NCBI GenBank assembly: GCA_964495555.1 | Contig: CAZBWA010000025.1 | Coordinates: forward strand, 1 to 22,264 | Reading direction: 5' to 3' | DNA from: VGCC01 sp964495555 | GTDB taxonomy: Bacteria; Actinomycetota; Actinomycetes; S36-B12 | DNA length: 22,264 bases | Program-made: the position numbers and the translations under genes | Notes under the pieces: generated by a model | The model's database searches: none | Told to the model about the DNA's origin: nothing | Seen by the model: only the letters and a program-made list of their open reading frames with translations | Shown here: one piece after another, positions 13,937 through 22,085 of the stretch | How the letters are laid out: each line of letters opens with the position of its first letter | Position numbering within the stretch: the first letter of the stretch is position 1

Positions 13937-14562
13937 GCCGGTTCGTCGAGGTGCAGCACGCGCGGTGCCCGCGCGTGCTCGGCGAGGAGCACCACGGCAT
14001 CGCGCAGCCCGACGACAAGGTCGTCGACCTCCGCGCCCGATCGCAACGCGAGGACGGCGAATTGACAGGTGCGGTCATCGACGTGGATACGCGCATCGGG
14101 CCCGGTGACGATCTCCACGATCGCTGCCGCTGGATCCACGGCCACCAGGACGGCCGAGCGGGGATCACGGAGGCGGGCGTGCACGGCTTCCGCGGACTCG
14201 CGGGCCCGAGGCAGGGGCCCGACGTGGACCGCGAACTCCAGTCCGCAGATGTCACGTGAGCGATCCACGATCTCCTGCAGGTCCTCGCGCACGCTCCCGG
14301 TGACCCCGACGAAGTGCTCGCTCCCACGCCACTCACCCGAGGCGCCCCCGCGACGCAGGAGGGACTCCTCCGCGGAGATCCCGAGCGGGACGCGGGTGGG
14401 ATCCGGCAGTGCCGCGCCACTCACGATCGTCGTCTCACCGTCGACATCCTCATTCCCCGTCGAGCCGCGGCGCCACGAGGGCAGTGCCAGGAACAGGGCG
14501 ATGACGGCGGCGAGGCCGACCGGGATTCCCACGAAGATGAGGAGAACGGTGAGCGTGTCCAC
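13933..14562 (-). CDS. Membrane-anchored DUF5130-like (TPM-like) protein
   Basis: 209-residue protein. An N-terminal hydrophobic helix (about residues 5-28, LTVLLIFVGIPVGLAAVIAL) anchors it; a polar linker leads to a domain with IVDRSRDICGLEFAVHVGPL, ESAEAVHARL, VLVAVDPAAAIVEIVTG and VVGLRDAVVLLAEHA. This pattern resembles the TPM/DUF5130 fold found beside pepN in other Actinobacteria (I believe Rv2468c is one), an identification from memory. Function unknown. The GTG at 14560-14562 is 9 nt downstream of the malQ stop. A TAGGCT hexamer over that stop, 6 nt before the GTG, could give it its own leaderless transcript. Confidence 0.75.
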   Translation of the reverse strand: MDTLTVLLIFVGIPVGLAAVIALFLALPSWRRGSTGNEDVDGETTIVSGAALPDPTRVPLGISAEESLLRRGGASGEWRGSEHFVGVTGSVREDLQEIVDRSRDICGLEFAVHVGPLPRARESAEAVHARLRDPRSAVLVAVDPAAAIVEIVTGPDARIHVDDRTCQFAVLALRSGAEVDDLVVGLRDAVVLLAEHARAPRVLHLDEPA

Positions 14563-14568
14563 GACCCG

Positions 14569-14574
14569 AGCCTA
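14569..14574 (-). promoter_or_regulatory. Possible internal -10 box before the DUF5130-like gene
   Basis: TAGGCT on the minus strand, overlapping the malQ stop codon, 6 nt before the GTG at 14562. It is the same hexamer as that upstream of ettA (22025-22030). Confidence 0.4.
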
Positions 14575-16716
14575 GTGATCGCGGGTCAGCAGCCCGACGA
14601 GCTCCGGCTGCCCCATGAGGTCCTCGAGAAGCACGGCGCTGCCGTCCCCCCGACACAACGGGATGCGCCAATTCGGGTACTCACCGTCCGTGCCCGGTTG
14701 GTTCTGCGCGCGCCGATCCCCCACTACGTCGGTGACCGCGATCCCGATCATGCGCGCGGGACTCGCCCGGAGTGCGCGGTGGAGGGCGATGACGAAGGCG
14801 GCGATGCCTTCCTCCGAGCTCGGATCGGATACCGGATCCAGCCAGCCCCGGTCGATGAGGATCTCGCGCCACCGGCGGCGCTCGTCGGCCGCATGCGCGT
14901 ACTCGCTGTCAGCGTCGGTCGTGAGCAGACCCAACTCCGCCCGGATGCGCACGTGTTCGTCCCGGAGGTAGCCAGCGGTGGGTGGCAGGTCATGGACGGT
15001 GACGCTGGCGAGGACATCGCTCCGCCACGAGTCGGGGTTCTGTTCCCCCTCGAACCACAGGACGGATGTGCCGAGGATCCCGCGCGATGCGAGCTCGCGT
15101 TCCACCCAGTCCTCGACCGTTCCCAAGTCCTCACCGATCACCACCGCTCCAGCACGGTGGGCCTCGAGGCACAACAGCCCGAGCAACGCGTCATGGTCGA
15201 AACGCACGAAGGTGCCCCGATCGGGGCTGGCGCCCTCGGGAATCCACCACATCCGGAACAGCCCGAGGATGTGGTCCACGCGCAGCCCCCCGCTGGTCCG
15301 CAGAACGGTGCGCAGCATGTCCCGGTAGGGCGCGAAGCCTGCATCTGCCAAGGCAGTCGGCTTCCACGGCGGCAACTGCCAGTCCTGTCCCAACTGGTTG
15401 TACATGTCGGGAGGGGCGCCCACCATCACACCGGGGGCGAGGACGTCGCTCAACGCCCACGCGTCGGCGCCAGCACGGTGCACACCCACCGCTAGGTCGT
15501 TGACGATCCCCACCGCCATTCCCGCCTCCACGGCGGCCATGTGCGCGGCTGCGAGTTGCTGATGAGTCACCCATTGGAGCCACACGTGGAAGTCGACGTC
15601 ACGTGCGTGCCGTCGCGCGAACTCCTCAACGTCGGGTGAGCGCGGATGCCGGTAGCGGGCGGGCCACGTGTCGGTGAGCGGACCGAACCGATCGGCCAGG
15701 GCACACCAGCGTGCGAAGTCGATCAGGCCGGAACCCTCGCTCCGAACGTACGCGTCGAGGTCAGCCTGCCGTGCCGTATCGCGTCCCACACGGAACACCG
15801 CCTCCAGCGCCCGGCGCTTCACGGTCCATGCCGCATCGCGATCCAAGAGTTCAGGCGTCGCGTTGATCCCGCGCAGTGTCATCGCGTCACGCTCGATCCG
15901 ACGTCGGCGCCATGCCGAGAGCTGTCCCCACTCCGGGATGTCTTCGACACGTATGTAGGCCGGACTCGCGAAGCGGCGGGTGACCGGTGAGTACGGGGAC
16001 GCGGTCACGGGAGCGACGGGAGACGTCGCATGCAGGGGATTGACCAAGAGGAATCCGGCATCGAGTTCACGCGCACTCCACACGGCCAACTCGCGAAGGT
16101 CGTGCAGGTCACCCAATGCCCACGAACCACGGGAGCGCAGCGAATACAGCTGTGTCATCAATCCCCACTGCCGCTCACCCAGGATCGCTTCCGGCCGCAG
16201 CCGCGACGGCGTCACGGCGAGAACGCACGATTCCGTCCGGTCCCCGCTGGTCGCGCACAGTCGGTGGTAGCCGATGGGCAGGTCACCGGGAACCTGGAAC
16301 GACGCCTCCCCTGTGAGCACTCCGTCGACGTTGACGGGATCGACCCACACGTCCATCTGCGTGAGCGCATCGGTGCGCCCGTCGTCGAATTCGATCCACA
16401 TGCGAACCGGGTCTCCGTGGGGGACGTGCACCCAGGCTCGGCGCGCCTCCCCCTCCCGGATCAGGAAGAACGGCGGCATGAACCTGCGCCACTCGCGCAA
16501 CGGCACGTCTGCGAGCGCTGCCTCGACGTCATCAGCGGTGTCCGCGACCACGCCCAGGGCGCGGAGGACCGCACGGACCGTCGTATCCGACACCTCGACG
16601 AGCGCACCCGACTGACCCCGGTACTCGGTCGCCACCCCGTAGGCCTCGGCCAGTGCACGTAGAGACGCGTCACAGGCCGGCACATCCGCACAGTAATCGC
16701 TGTCAGGTGACTTCAT
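14572..16716 (-). CDS. malQ: 4-alpha-glucanotransferase (amylomaltase, GH77)
   Basis: 714-residue cytoplasmic enzyme that transfers alpha-1,4-glucan segments in maltodextrin and glycogen metabolism. After an N-terminal extension with a beta domain (about residues 1-160, as in long actinobacterial MalQ) comes the GH77 barrel: GLMTQLYSLRSRGSWALGDL, ASPYSPVTRRFASPAYI, GIVNDLAVGVHRAGADAW and GAPPDMYNQLGQDWQLPPW. The catalytic trio is GGLRVDHILG (Asp481, nucleophile), VVIGEDLGTV (Glu529, acid/base) and VTVHDLPPTAGY (Asp576). The C-terminus has QPGTDGEYPNWRIPL. The ATG at 14-16 kb end (16714-16716, MKSPDSDY) is 11 nt from the divergent oligopeptidase start; no clear ribosome site or -10 is seen on this side. 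Confidence 0.95.
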   Translation of the reverse strand: MKSPDSDYCADVPACDASLRALAEAYGVATEYRGQSGALVEVSDTTVRAVLRALGVVADTADDVEAALADVPLREWRRFMPPFFLIREGEARRAWVHVPHGDPVRMWIEFDDGRTDALTQMDVWVDPVNVDGVLTGEASFQVPGDLPIGYHRLCATSGDRTESCVLAVTPSRLRPEAILGERQWGLMTQLYSLRSRGSWALGDLHDLRELAVWSARELDAGFLLVNPLHATSPVAPVTASPYSPVTRRFASPAYIRVEDIPEWGQLSAWRRRRIERDAMTLRGINATPELLDRDAAWTVKRRALEAVFRVGRDTARQADLDAYVRSEGSGLIDFARWCALADRFGPLTDTWPARYRHPRSPDVEEFARRHARDVDFHVWLQWVTHQQLAAAHMAAVEAGMAVGIVNDLAVGVHRAGADAWALSDVLAPGVMVGAPPDMYNQLGQDWQLPPWKPTALADAGFAPYRDMLRTVLRTSGGLRVDHILGLFRMWWIPEGASPDRGTFVRFDHDALLGLLCLEAHRAGAVVIGEDLGTVEDWVERELASRGILGTSVLWFEGEQNPDSWRSDVLASVTVHDLPPTAGYLRDEHVRIRAELGLLTTDADSEYAHAADERRRWREILIDRGWLDPVSDPSSEEGIAAFVIALHRALRASPARMIGIAVTDVVGDRRAQNQPGTDGEYPNWRIPLCRGDGSAVLLEDLMGQPELVGLLTRDH

Positions 16717-16721
16717 AGGGT
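16716..16721 (+). promoter_or_regulatory. -10 box of the oligopeptidase-haemoglobin operon (leaderless)
   Basis: TAGGGT, 6 nt before the ATG at 16728, with no ribosome site. It overlaps the divergent malQ start codon, so its -35 region would be malQ coding sequence. Confidence 0.5.
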
Positions 16722-16727
16722 GTGTGC

Positions 16728-18818
16728 ATGACCAGGGACACTCGGCCGGACTACCCCGCTGCGCCACGTGAGGACATTGCAGAAACGTTGCACGGCGTCC
16801 CGGTCGCGGATCCCTATCGCTGGCTGGAGAACGCGGATGATCCGCGCACCCGGACCTGGCTGGAGCAGCAGGCGGCTCTCATGTCCGCCGAGCGAGCTCA
16901 GTGGACCACTCGCGATGCGTTCGCCACGAGGGTTGCCGAACTGCTCGGCTCGGGGTCGATCTCCCCGGACTACTTCCGGGGTGAGCGTCGCTTCTTCACG
17001 CGACGTGATCCCGATCAACAGTTCGCGGTCCTCTACGTCGCCAAGGGGGACGACGAGCGCGTGTTGATCGATCCGATGCAGCTCGATCCCGCGGGCACGA
17101 CGACTCTCGATAGTTGGCAGCCCTCGAAGGAGGGGAATCTGCTGGCCTATCAGGTGTCCGAAGGTGGGACGGAGGAATCGGTCCTCTATCTCATGGACGT
17201 CGCCACTGGGGCGGTGATCGAGGGGCCGATCGATCGATGCCGCTACTCCCCCGTGGCCTGGATCCCGGGTGAGCAGGCCTTCTACTACGTGCGACGACTC
17301 CCCCCGGAGGATCTGCCCGAGTCCGAGCGGAACTTCCACCGGCGCGTCTACCTGCATCGGGTCGGCACACGGACCGACGAGGACGTGTGCGTCTTCGGCG
17401 CCGGGATGACGATGACCAACTACTACGGAGTCGAAGTCTCACGCGACGGACGTTGGCTGCAGGTCAGCGCATCGGAGGGCACTGAGCCACGCAACGATCT
17501 GTGGGTTGCCGACCTGAGCACCTGCTCCGTCGACACGCCCGCATTCACCCTCGTGCAGGGGGATGTCGACGCGCAGACGTCGCTGACGTTCGGGCGTGAC
17601 GGACGCGTGTACATATTCACCGATCGCGATGCGCCCCGTGGGCGGCTCCTCGTCACCACGCCGGGTGCCTGGCAGCCCGATCAGTGGGTGACCCTGCTCC
17701 CCGAGGCGGCCGAGGCCGTCCTCGACGGCGCGGCCGTGCTGGACGGCGGCGGGCTCGAGGAGGACCTGCTGCTGGCCGCATGGACCAGCCACGGCGTCGC
17801 CCGTCTCACCCTGCACCGGGCGAAGGATGGCGAGACCCTGCAGGAGATCGCGCTGCCCGGGGCGGGAACCGTGGGTGGGCCTGTCGAGCACATCGACGGC
17901 GGACCGATCGCCTGGATCGTCTACACGGACCACACGTCCGTGCCGCGCGTGTACTCCTTCGATGGACGCACCCGCGAACTCACTCTCTACGCCAGTCCTC
18001 CTGGATCGGTTGAGCCACCGGCGGTGTTCTCCCATCAGGTCGCGTACACATCCGCCGATGGCACGCCGGTGCGCATGTTCCTCATCACCCCGACGGATCG
18101 TCCCGATCGACCGCGTCCCACGGTGCTCTATGGCTACGGCGGATTCGGCATTTCGATGCAACCCGGCTACTCCGCTGCCATCCTCGCCTGGGTCGAGGCC
18201 GGTGGCGTCTGGGCCGTGGCGTGCCTGCGCGGTGGTGGCGAGGAAGGCGAGGACTGGCACCGTGCCGGGATGCTGGGCACGAAGCAGAACGTGTTCGATG
18301 ACTTCCACGCGGCGGCCGAGTACCTGATCGAGCAGGGCTGGACCGCACCCGAGAACCTCGGCATCTACGGCGGTTCCAATGGCGGTCTGCTCGTCGGGGC
18401 CGCAATGACCCAGCGCCCGGAGCTGTTCAACGCTGTTGTGTGCGTGGCCCCGCTCCTGGACATGATCCGCTACACAACCTCCGAACTCGGCCCGACGTGG
18501 ACCGTGGAATACGGCGACCCGGAGGATCCCGAACAGTTCGGCTGGCTGCACTCGTACTCCCCCTATCACCGGGTGACCGAAGGCACGGACTACCCCGCGA
18601 CGATGTTCGCGATCTTCGACAACGACACCCGCACGGATCCGATGCATGGTCGCAAGATGGCGGCCGCCGTGCAGGCCGCGACCTCGGGTACGCGTCCGAT
18701 CCTGGTGCGCACCGAGGGCGAGGTGGGCCACGGTGCTCGGGCGCTGTCGCGCGCGGTCGAGGAGACGGCGGACACGCTGGCTTTCCTCGCGGCCTGGACG
18801 GGACTGGAGGCACGGTGA
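16728..18818 (+). CDS. Prolyl oligopeptidase family serine peptidase (S9A)
   Basis: 696-residue cytoplasmic peptidase expected to cleave short peptides after proline or, if oligopeptidase B-like, after basic residues. It starts with the family-typical HGVPVADPYRWLEN, followed by a seven-bladed propeller (about 70-410) and an alpha/beta-hydrolase domain. The catalytic triad is readable: GIYGGSNGGLL (Ser550), FDNDTRTDP (Asp633) and GEVGHG (His668). Asn-Gly after the serine and the YGYGGFG oxyanion segment fit prolyl oligopeptidase rather than oligopeptidase B. ATG 16728 is preferred over GTG 16722 because TAGGGT sits 6 nt upstream. The stop overlaps the haemoglobin start (GTGA). Confidence 0.94.
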   Translation: MTRDTRPDYPAAPREDIAETLHGVPVADPYRWLENADDPRTRTWLEQQAALMSAERAQWTTRDAFATRVAELLGSGSISPDYFRGERRFFTRRDPDQQFAVLYVAKGDDERVLIDPMQLDPAGTTTLDSWQPSKEGNLLAYQVSEGGTEESVLYLMDVATGAVIEGPIDRCRYSPVAWIPGEQAFYYVRRLPPEDLPESERNFHRRVYLHRVGTRTDEDVCVFGAGMTMTNYYGVEVSRDGRWLQVSASEGTEPRNDLWVADLSTCSVDTPAFTLVQGDVDAQTSLTFGRDGRVYIFTDRDAPRGRLLVTTPGAWQPDQWVTLLPEAAEAVLDGAAVLDGGGLEEDLLLAAWTSHGVARLTLHRAKDGETLQEIALPGAGTVGGPVEHIDGGPIAWIVYTDHTSVPRVYSFDGRTRELTLYASPPGSVEPPAVFSHQVAYTSADGTPVRMFLITPTDRPDRPRPTVLYGYGGFGISMQPGYSAAILAWVEAGGVWAVACLRGGGEEGEDWHRAGMLGTKQNVFDDFHAAAEYLIEQGWTAPENLGIYGGSNGGLLVGAAMTQRPELFNAVVCVAPLLDMIRYTTSELGPTWTVEYGDPEDPEQFGWLHSYSPYHRVTEGTDYPATMFAIFDNDTRTDPMHGRKMAAAVQAATSGTRPILVRTEGEVGHGARALSRAVEETADTLAFLAAWTGLEAR

Positions 18819-19240
18819 GCGAGGAGGTGACCTACTACGAGGCGTTCGGCGGCCACGAATTCTTCGACAGACTCGTGGGCGCCTTCTACACGCGGGTGGC
18901 CACCGACGACATCCTTCGCCCGATGTATCCCGACGAGGATCTCACGGAGGCGCGTTGGCGACTTCAGATGTTCCTGGAGCAGTACTGGGGCGGCCCGAAG
19001 ACCTATGGCGACGTGCGTGGGCATCCCAAACTGCGCATGAGACACATGCCCTTCGTGATCGACGGTCGAGCACGTGATCGCTGGCTCACCCACATGCGCG
19101 CTTCGGTGGATGAGCAGGGTCTGCCCGCAGAGCTCGACGAGGTCTTGTGGAACTACCTGTTGTCCGCGGCTTTCGCGATGCAGAACGTCGCCGACGATCA
19201 CGGCCCGACGGTGGCCGACATCCCCGAGAACCGGGGCTGA
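18815..19240 (+). CDS. glbO: Group II truncated haemoglobin (trHbO)
   Basis: 141-residue 2-on-2 globin binding haem b; family members bind O2 and scavenge peroxide or nitric oxide species, often close to the membrane. The sequence follows M. tuberculosis GlbO closely: FYTRV (Tyr25, B10), RPMYP (Tyr38, CD1), MFLEQYWGGPKTY, RGHPKLRMRHMPF (His77, proximal F8) and DRWLTHM (Trp90, G8). The Tyr-CD1 plus Trp-G8 pair defines group II. GTG start with a GGAGG ribosome site (18806-18810) 4 nt upstream, overlapping the oligopeptidase stop by 4 nt, so translation is coupled. The stop is 9 nt from the convergent Rv2474c-like stop. Confidence 0.95.
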   Translation: MSEEVTYYEAFGGHEFFDRLVGAFYTRVATDDILRPMYPDEDLTEARWRLQMFLEQYWGGPKTYGDVRGHPKLRMRHMPFVIDGRARDRWLTHMRASVDEQGLPAELDEVLWNYLLSAAFAMQNVADDHGPTVADIPENRG

Positions 19241-19249
19241 CGCCCGGCC

Positions 19250-19900
19250 CTAGCTGACCGCGTGCAGGCTGAGTTGGGCCTGGATGCCCGCGACGTAGCT
19301 GAATACCTGACCCCGCGGTGTCGAGAGTCGCCGCCAGGGACCGTTGGTGGCCGCCGTGATGCGCATCGGCTCACGTGCCAGGAAGCGCAAGCGGTAGCCC
19401 GCATGCAGCACACGCAGGGGTAGGCCCGCCCAGGCGGGCCGGGACCAGATGTCCTCGGCCACGGTTTGCTGTCCTCGGGGACCCAGACCCACCGATCGAC
19501 TGCGGAACTCCACGAGCGCCTCGTCGACGGCGGGGAGGACGTCGCTGGCGACCGCGGGGATCGGCATCTGCCAGCCGGCCGCCGGAGGCAGGTGGACGAG
19601 GGACACCCCGGAGGAGAAAGGAACCTGGACCGGGGCGAGTTCCGCCAGGTCGATCTCGCCCGACGTCTCCGCAGCTGCCACGAGGCCCGCGAGGGAGATA
19701 GTGACGTCGAGGGAGTCACCGACCTCCGCGGGCACCGCGAGGAAGGCAAGCACGTCCATCGGGGGTGCGGTGAAGATGCCGAGGGCACCATCCCGGCTGA
19801 TGACCCGTGCAGGCATACGAGCGTCCCACTCGACCTGACGCCGCCCCAGCGCCGTAAGTACCCGACGCTCGGCATCACCGAGGCGAACCATGGTCTCCAC
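19250..19900 (-). CDS. Conserved actinobacterial protein, Rv2474c-like, function unknown
   Basis: 216-residue soluble protein. I recognise no catalytic motif. It is rich in Ala, Val, Leu and Pro, with predicted alternating strands (RVISRDGALGIFTAPPMDVLAFLAVP), the segment SSGVSLVHLPPAAGWQMP and a C-terminal part LRVLHAGYRLRFLAREPMRI. Its length and its place beside an acyl-CoA thioesterase and an ABC-F gene match M. tuberculosis Rv2474c, from memory of that locus. The GTG at 19898-19900 is chosen because a perfect TAAGGAGG (including the upstream gene's stop codon) lies 4 nt before it; an ATG three codons later is the alternative. Last gene of the ettA operon. Confidence 0.75.
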   Translation of the reverse strand: METMVRLGDAERRVLTALGRRQVEWDARMPARVISRDGALGIFTAPPMDVLAFLAVPAEVGDSLDVTISLAGLVAAAETSGEIDLAELAPVQVPFSSGVSLVHLPPAAGWQMPIPAVASDVLPAVDEALVEFRSRSVGLGPRGQQTVAEDIWSRPAWAGLPLRVLHAGYRLRFLAREPMRITAATNGPWRRLSTPRGQVFSYVAGIQAQLSLHAVS

Positions 19901-19904
19901 GGTG

Positions 19905-19912
19905 CCTCCTTA
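19905..19912 (-). promoter_or_regulatory. Strong ribosome binding site overlapping a stop codon
   Basis: On the minus strand TAAGGAGG contains the thioesterase TAA stop and the best Shine-Dalgarno match in the window, 4 nt before the GTG at 19900. This arrangement allows terminating ribosomes to reinitiate on the Rv2474c-like gene. Confidence 0.7.
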
Positions 19913-20317
19913 CTGTGGCGGTGTCTCCGAGAGGTGCGACATCAGCCCGACCCGGAAGGACTCCGGAATCGGCGTCGATTTCTTGGATGCAATATCGAAA
20001 CACACCACCACGGTTTTCGCATCCGCAGCAAGGGTGGGCCCGTCCCAGATCTGGCACTCGATCGTGAAGGAGGACGTGCCGATGTGACTCACCCAGGTAC
20101 GCAGGATCAGGGGTGCCGTCGAGTACTCGATGGGAGCCCGGTAGTTGATCTCCTGGCGCGCCACGACCTGGTTGCCCGCACGCATGATGTCCGGGTCGAT
20201 GTCCAGGTAGAGCCGGACGCGCGCTTCCATGACGTAGTCCAGGAAGGTTGCGTTGCTGACGTGGTTGAGCGGGTCGAGATCCTTGAATCGACGCTCCACC
20301 GGGATGTCGAGGGCCAC
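19910..20317 (-). CDS. Acyl-CoA thioesterase, hot-dog fold (YbgC/4HBT-like, Rv2475c-like)
   Basis: 135-residue cytoplasmic thioesterase. The N-terminal DIPVERRFKDLDPLNHVSNATFLDYVMEAR matches the 4HBT active-site helix with Asp15 as candidate catalytic residue and the HVSNATFLDY loop, followed by four strands (VVARQEINYRAPI, PLILRTWVSHIGTSSFTIEC, KTVVVCFDIAS). Members hydrolyse acyl-CoA esters; the preferred acyl chain is not deducible. The GTG at 20315-20317 begins 2 nt after the ettA stop. A longer open frame upstream lies within ettA and is rejected. It shares its stop with the ribosome site of the following gene. Confidence 0.88.
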   Translation of the reverse strand: MALDIPVERRFKDLDPLNHVSNATFLDYVMEARVRLYLDIDPDIMRAGNQVVARQEINYRAPIEYSTAPLILRTWVSHIGTSSFTIECQIWDGPTLAADAKTVVVCFDIASKKSTPIPESFRVGLMSHLSETPPQ

Positions 20318-20319
20318 GC

Positions 20320-22017
20320 CTAGTCCCGGGTGAGCTTGCGATACGTGGCGCGGTGGGGACGAGCGGCGTCCGCTCCGAGGCGCTCGATCTTGTTCTTCTC
20401 GTAGGACTCGAAGTTGCCCTCGAACCAGAACCACTGCGAATCACCTTCGTAGGCGAGGATGTGGGTGGCGATGCGATCGAGGAACCACCGATCGTGAGAT
20501 GTGATCACCGCGCAGCCGGGGAAGTCGAGCAAGGCGTTCTCGAGCGATCCGAGTGTCTCCACATCCAGGTCGTTCGTCGGCTCGTCGAGCAGCAGCAGAT
20601 TGCCACCCATCTTCAGCGTCAACGCGAGGTTGAGTCGGTTGCGCTCACCGCCGGACAGCACCTTCGCCGGCTTCTGCTGATCGGGGCCCTTGAATCCGAA
20701 AGCGGAGACATACGCGCGCGAGGGCATCTCGACATTCCCGACCTTGATCCAGTCGAGACCGTCGGACACCACCTCCCATACGTTCTTGCTGGGATCGAGG
20801 CCGGCGCGGCTCTGGTCCACGTAGGACAGGGTCACGGTCTCACCCACCTTGATGTCGCCGGATGTCGGCAGCTCGTCTTTGTCATCGTCGCGCCCCTCGG
20901 CAGCGGCGACGAGCATCGTGAACAGCGTGGTCTTGCCCACGCCGTTGGGCCCGATCACGCCGACGATGCCGTTGCGTGGCAGCGAGAAGGACAGGTCGTC
21001 GATGAGGATGCGATCCCCGAACGCCTTAGTGAGATGGTCGACCTCGACCACGACATTGCCCAGGCGTGGACCCGGCGGGATCTGGATCTCCTCCATGTCC
21101 AACTTCCGCGTCTTCTCAGCCTCCGACGCCATCTCCTCGTATCGGTCGAGACGGGCGCGGCTCTTGGTCTGGCGGGCCTTGGCGTTTGAACGCACCCACT
21201 CGAGTTCCTCGGTGAGGCGCTTCTGCAGTTTCGCGTCCTTCTGCCCCTCGACCTTCAGACGAGCAGCCTTGGTTTCCAGGTAGGTGGAGTAGTTGCCCTG
21301 GTACGGGTAGGCACGACCTCGATCGAGCTCCAGGATCCATTCGGCGACGTTGTCGAGGAAGTAGCGGTCATGGGTGATCGCGACGATCGTGCCGGGGTAC
21401 TTCTCCAGGTGCTGCTCGAGCCACTGCACGCTCTCGGCATCGAGGTGGTTGGTGGGTTCGTCAAGGAGGAGGAGATCAGGCTGACGCAGGAGCAACTGAC
21501 AAAGGGCCACGCGCCGCTTCTCACCACCCGAGAGCACAGAGACGTCGGCATCCGGCGGCGGGCAACGCAGGGCATCCATGGCTTGCTCGAGTTGGGCGTC
21601 CAAGTCCCAGGCATTGCGATGGTCGATGGCTTCCTGCAACTGACCCATCTCGGCGAGCAATGCGTCGTAGTCCGCATCCGGGTCGGCGAGCAGGCCGGAG
21701 ATCTCGTTGAACCGATCGATCATGCCCTTGGTCTCGGCGACTCCGTCTTGGACGTTCTCCAGCACGGTCTTGGACTCGTCGAGTTTCGGCTCCTGCATGA
21801 GGATCCCGACGGTGTAGCCCTCCATGAGCCGGGCTTCGCCGTTCGAGACGTCGTCGATCCCGGCCATGATCTTCAGCAGGCTGGACTTGCCCGCTCCGTT
21901 CGGTCCGACGACGCCGATCTTCGCGCCTGGCAGGAAGGCCAGGGTCACGTCATCGAGGACGACCTTGTCGCCGTGGGCCTTGCGTGCTTTGGAGAGGGTG
22001 TAGATGAACTCGGCCAT
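20320..22017 (-). CDS. ettA: ABC-F translational ATPase (EttA-like, Rv2477c-like)
   Basis: 565-residue soluble protein with two ABC ATPase domains and no membrane segment; EttA gates the ribosomal E site according to cellular energy. Domain 1 has Walker A GPNGAGKSS (about residue 38), signature LSGGEKRRVALC and Walker B LLLLDEPTNHLD. The intervening P-site tRNA interaction motif is basic (EELEWVRSNAKARQTKSRAR). Domain 2 has GPNGVGKTT, LSGGERNRLNLA and LLLLDEPTNDLD. The length and the ETK.ARLKVE arm match EttA rather than the Uup or resistance-type ABC-Fs. ATG 22015-22017 (MAEFIYTLSKARKAHGDK) is chosen over an upstream ATG at 22044 because TAGGCT lies 7 nt before it. First gene of an operon with the thioesterase and the Rv2474c-like protein. 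Confidence 0.95.
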   Translation of the reverse strand: MAEFIYTLSKARKAHGDKVVLDDVTLAFLPGAKIGVVGPNGAGKSSLLKIMAGIDDVSNGEARLMEGYTVGILMQEPKLDESKTVLENVQDGVAETKGMIDRFNEISGLLADPDADYDALLAEMGQLQEAIDHRNAWDLDAQLEQAMDALRCPPPDADVSVLSGGEKRRVALCQLLLRQPDLLLLDEPTNHLDAESVQWLEQHLEKYPGTIVAITHDRYFLDNVAEWILELDRGRAYPYQGNYSTYLETKAARLKVEGQKDAKLQKRLTEELEWVRSNAKARQTKSRARLDRYEEMASEAEKTRKLDMEEIQIPPGPRLGNVVVEVDHLTKAFGDRILIDDLSFSLPRNGIVGVIGPNGVGKTTLFTMLVAAAEGRDDDKDELPTSGDIKVGETVTLSYVDQSRAGLDPSKNVWEVVSDGLDWIKVGNVEMPSRAYVSAFGFKGPDQQKPAKVLSGGERNRLNLALTLKMGGNLLLLDEPTNDLDVETLGSLENALLDFPGCAVITSHDRWFLDRIATHILAYEGDSQWFWFEGNFESYEKNKIERLGADAARPHRATYRKLTRD

Positions 22018-22024
22018 GCGCGGA

Positions 22025-22030
22025 AGCCTA
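22025..22030 (-). promoter_or_regulatory. -10 box of the ettA operon (leaderless)
   Basis: TAGGCT on the minus strand, 7 nt before the ATG at 22017, with no Shine-Dalgarno motif between. It lies downstream of a strong hairpin, consistent with an independent promoter. Confidence 0.5.
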
Positions 22031-22050
22031 TTCAGCGCTCCCACCGCGGG

Positions 22051-22080
22051 TGTGAGGGGCGACGTTCGTCGCCCCTCACA
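22051..22080 (-). terminator. Perfect inverted repeat, probable terminator of the upstream minus-strand gene
   Basis: Two exactly complementary 14-nt arms (TGTGAGGGGCGACG and its reverse complement) surround a 2-nt centre. As RNA this gives a 13-bp GC-rich stem with a 4-nt loop. It begins 5 nt after the stop of the partial gene at 22086 and lies before the ettA promoter. No U-tract follows, as is common for actinobacterial terminators. A protein-binding operator is the alternative. Confidence 0.65.
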
Positions 22081-22085
22081 GGAAC

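Noticed and set aside
14314..15495. Open frame of 393 codons antisense to malQ
   Set aside because: No recognisable domain and low-complexity composition; malQ with its catalytic residues is on the other strand.
17439..18731. Open frame of 430 codons antisense to the oligopeptidase
   Set aside because: Length is explained by GC-rich codon usage on the opposite strand; no motif or start signal.
19231..19247. Possible terminator hairpin between glbO and the Rv2474c-like gene (CCGGG, 7-nt loop, CCCGG)
   Set aside because: Only a 5-bp stem, partly inside glbO, with no U-tract; too weak to call.
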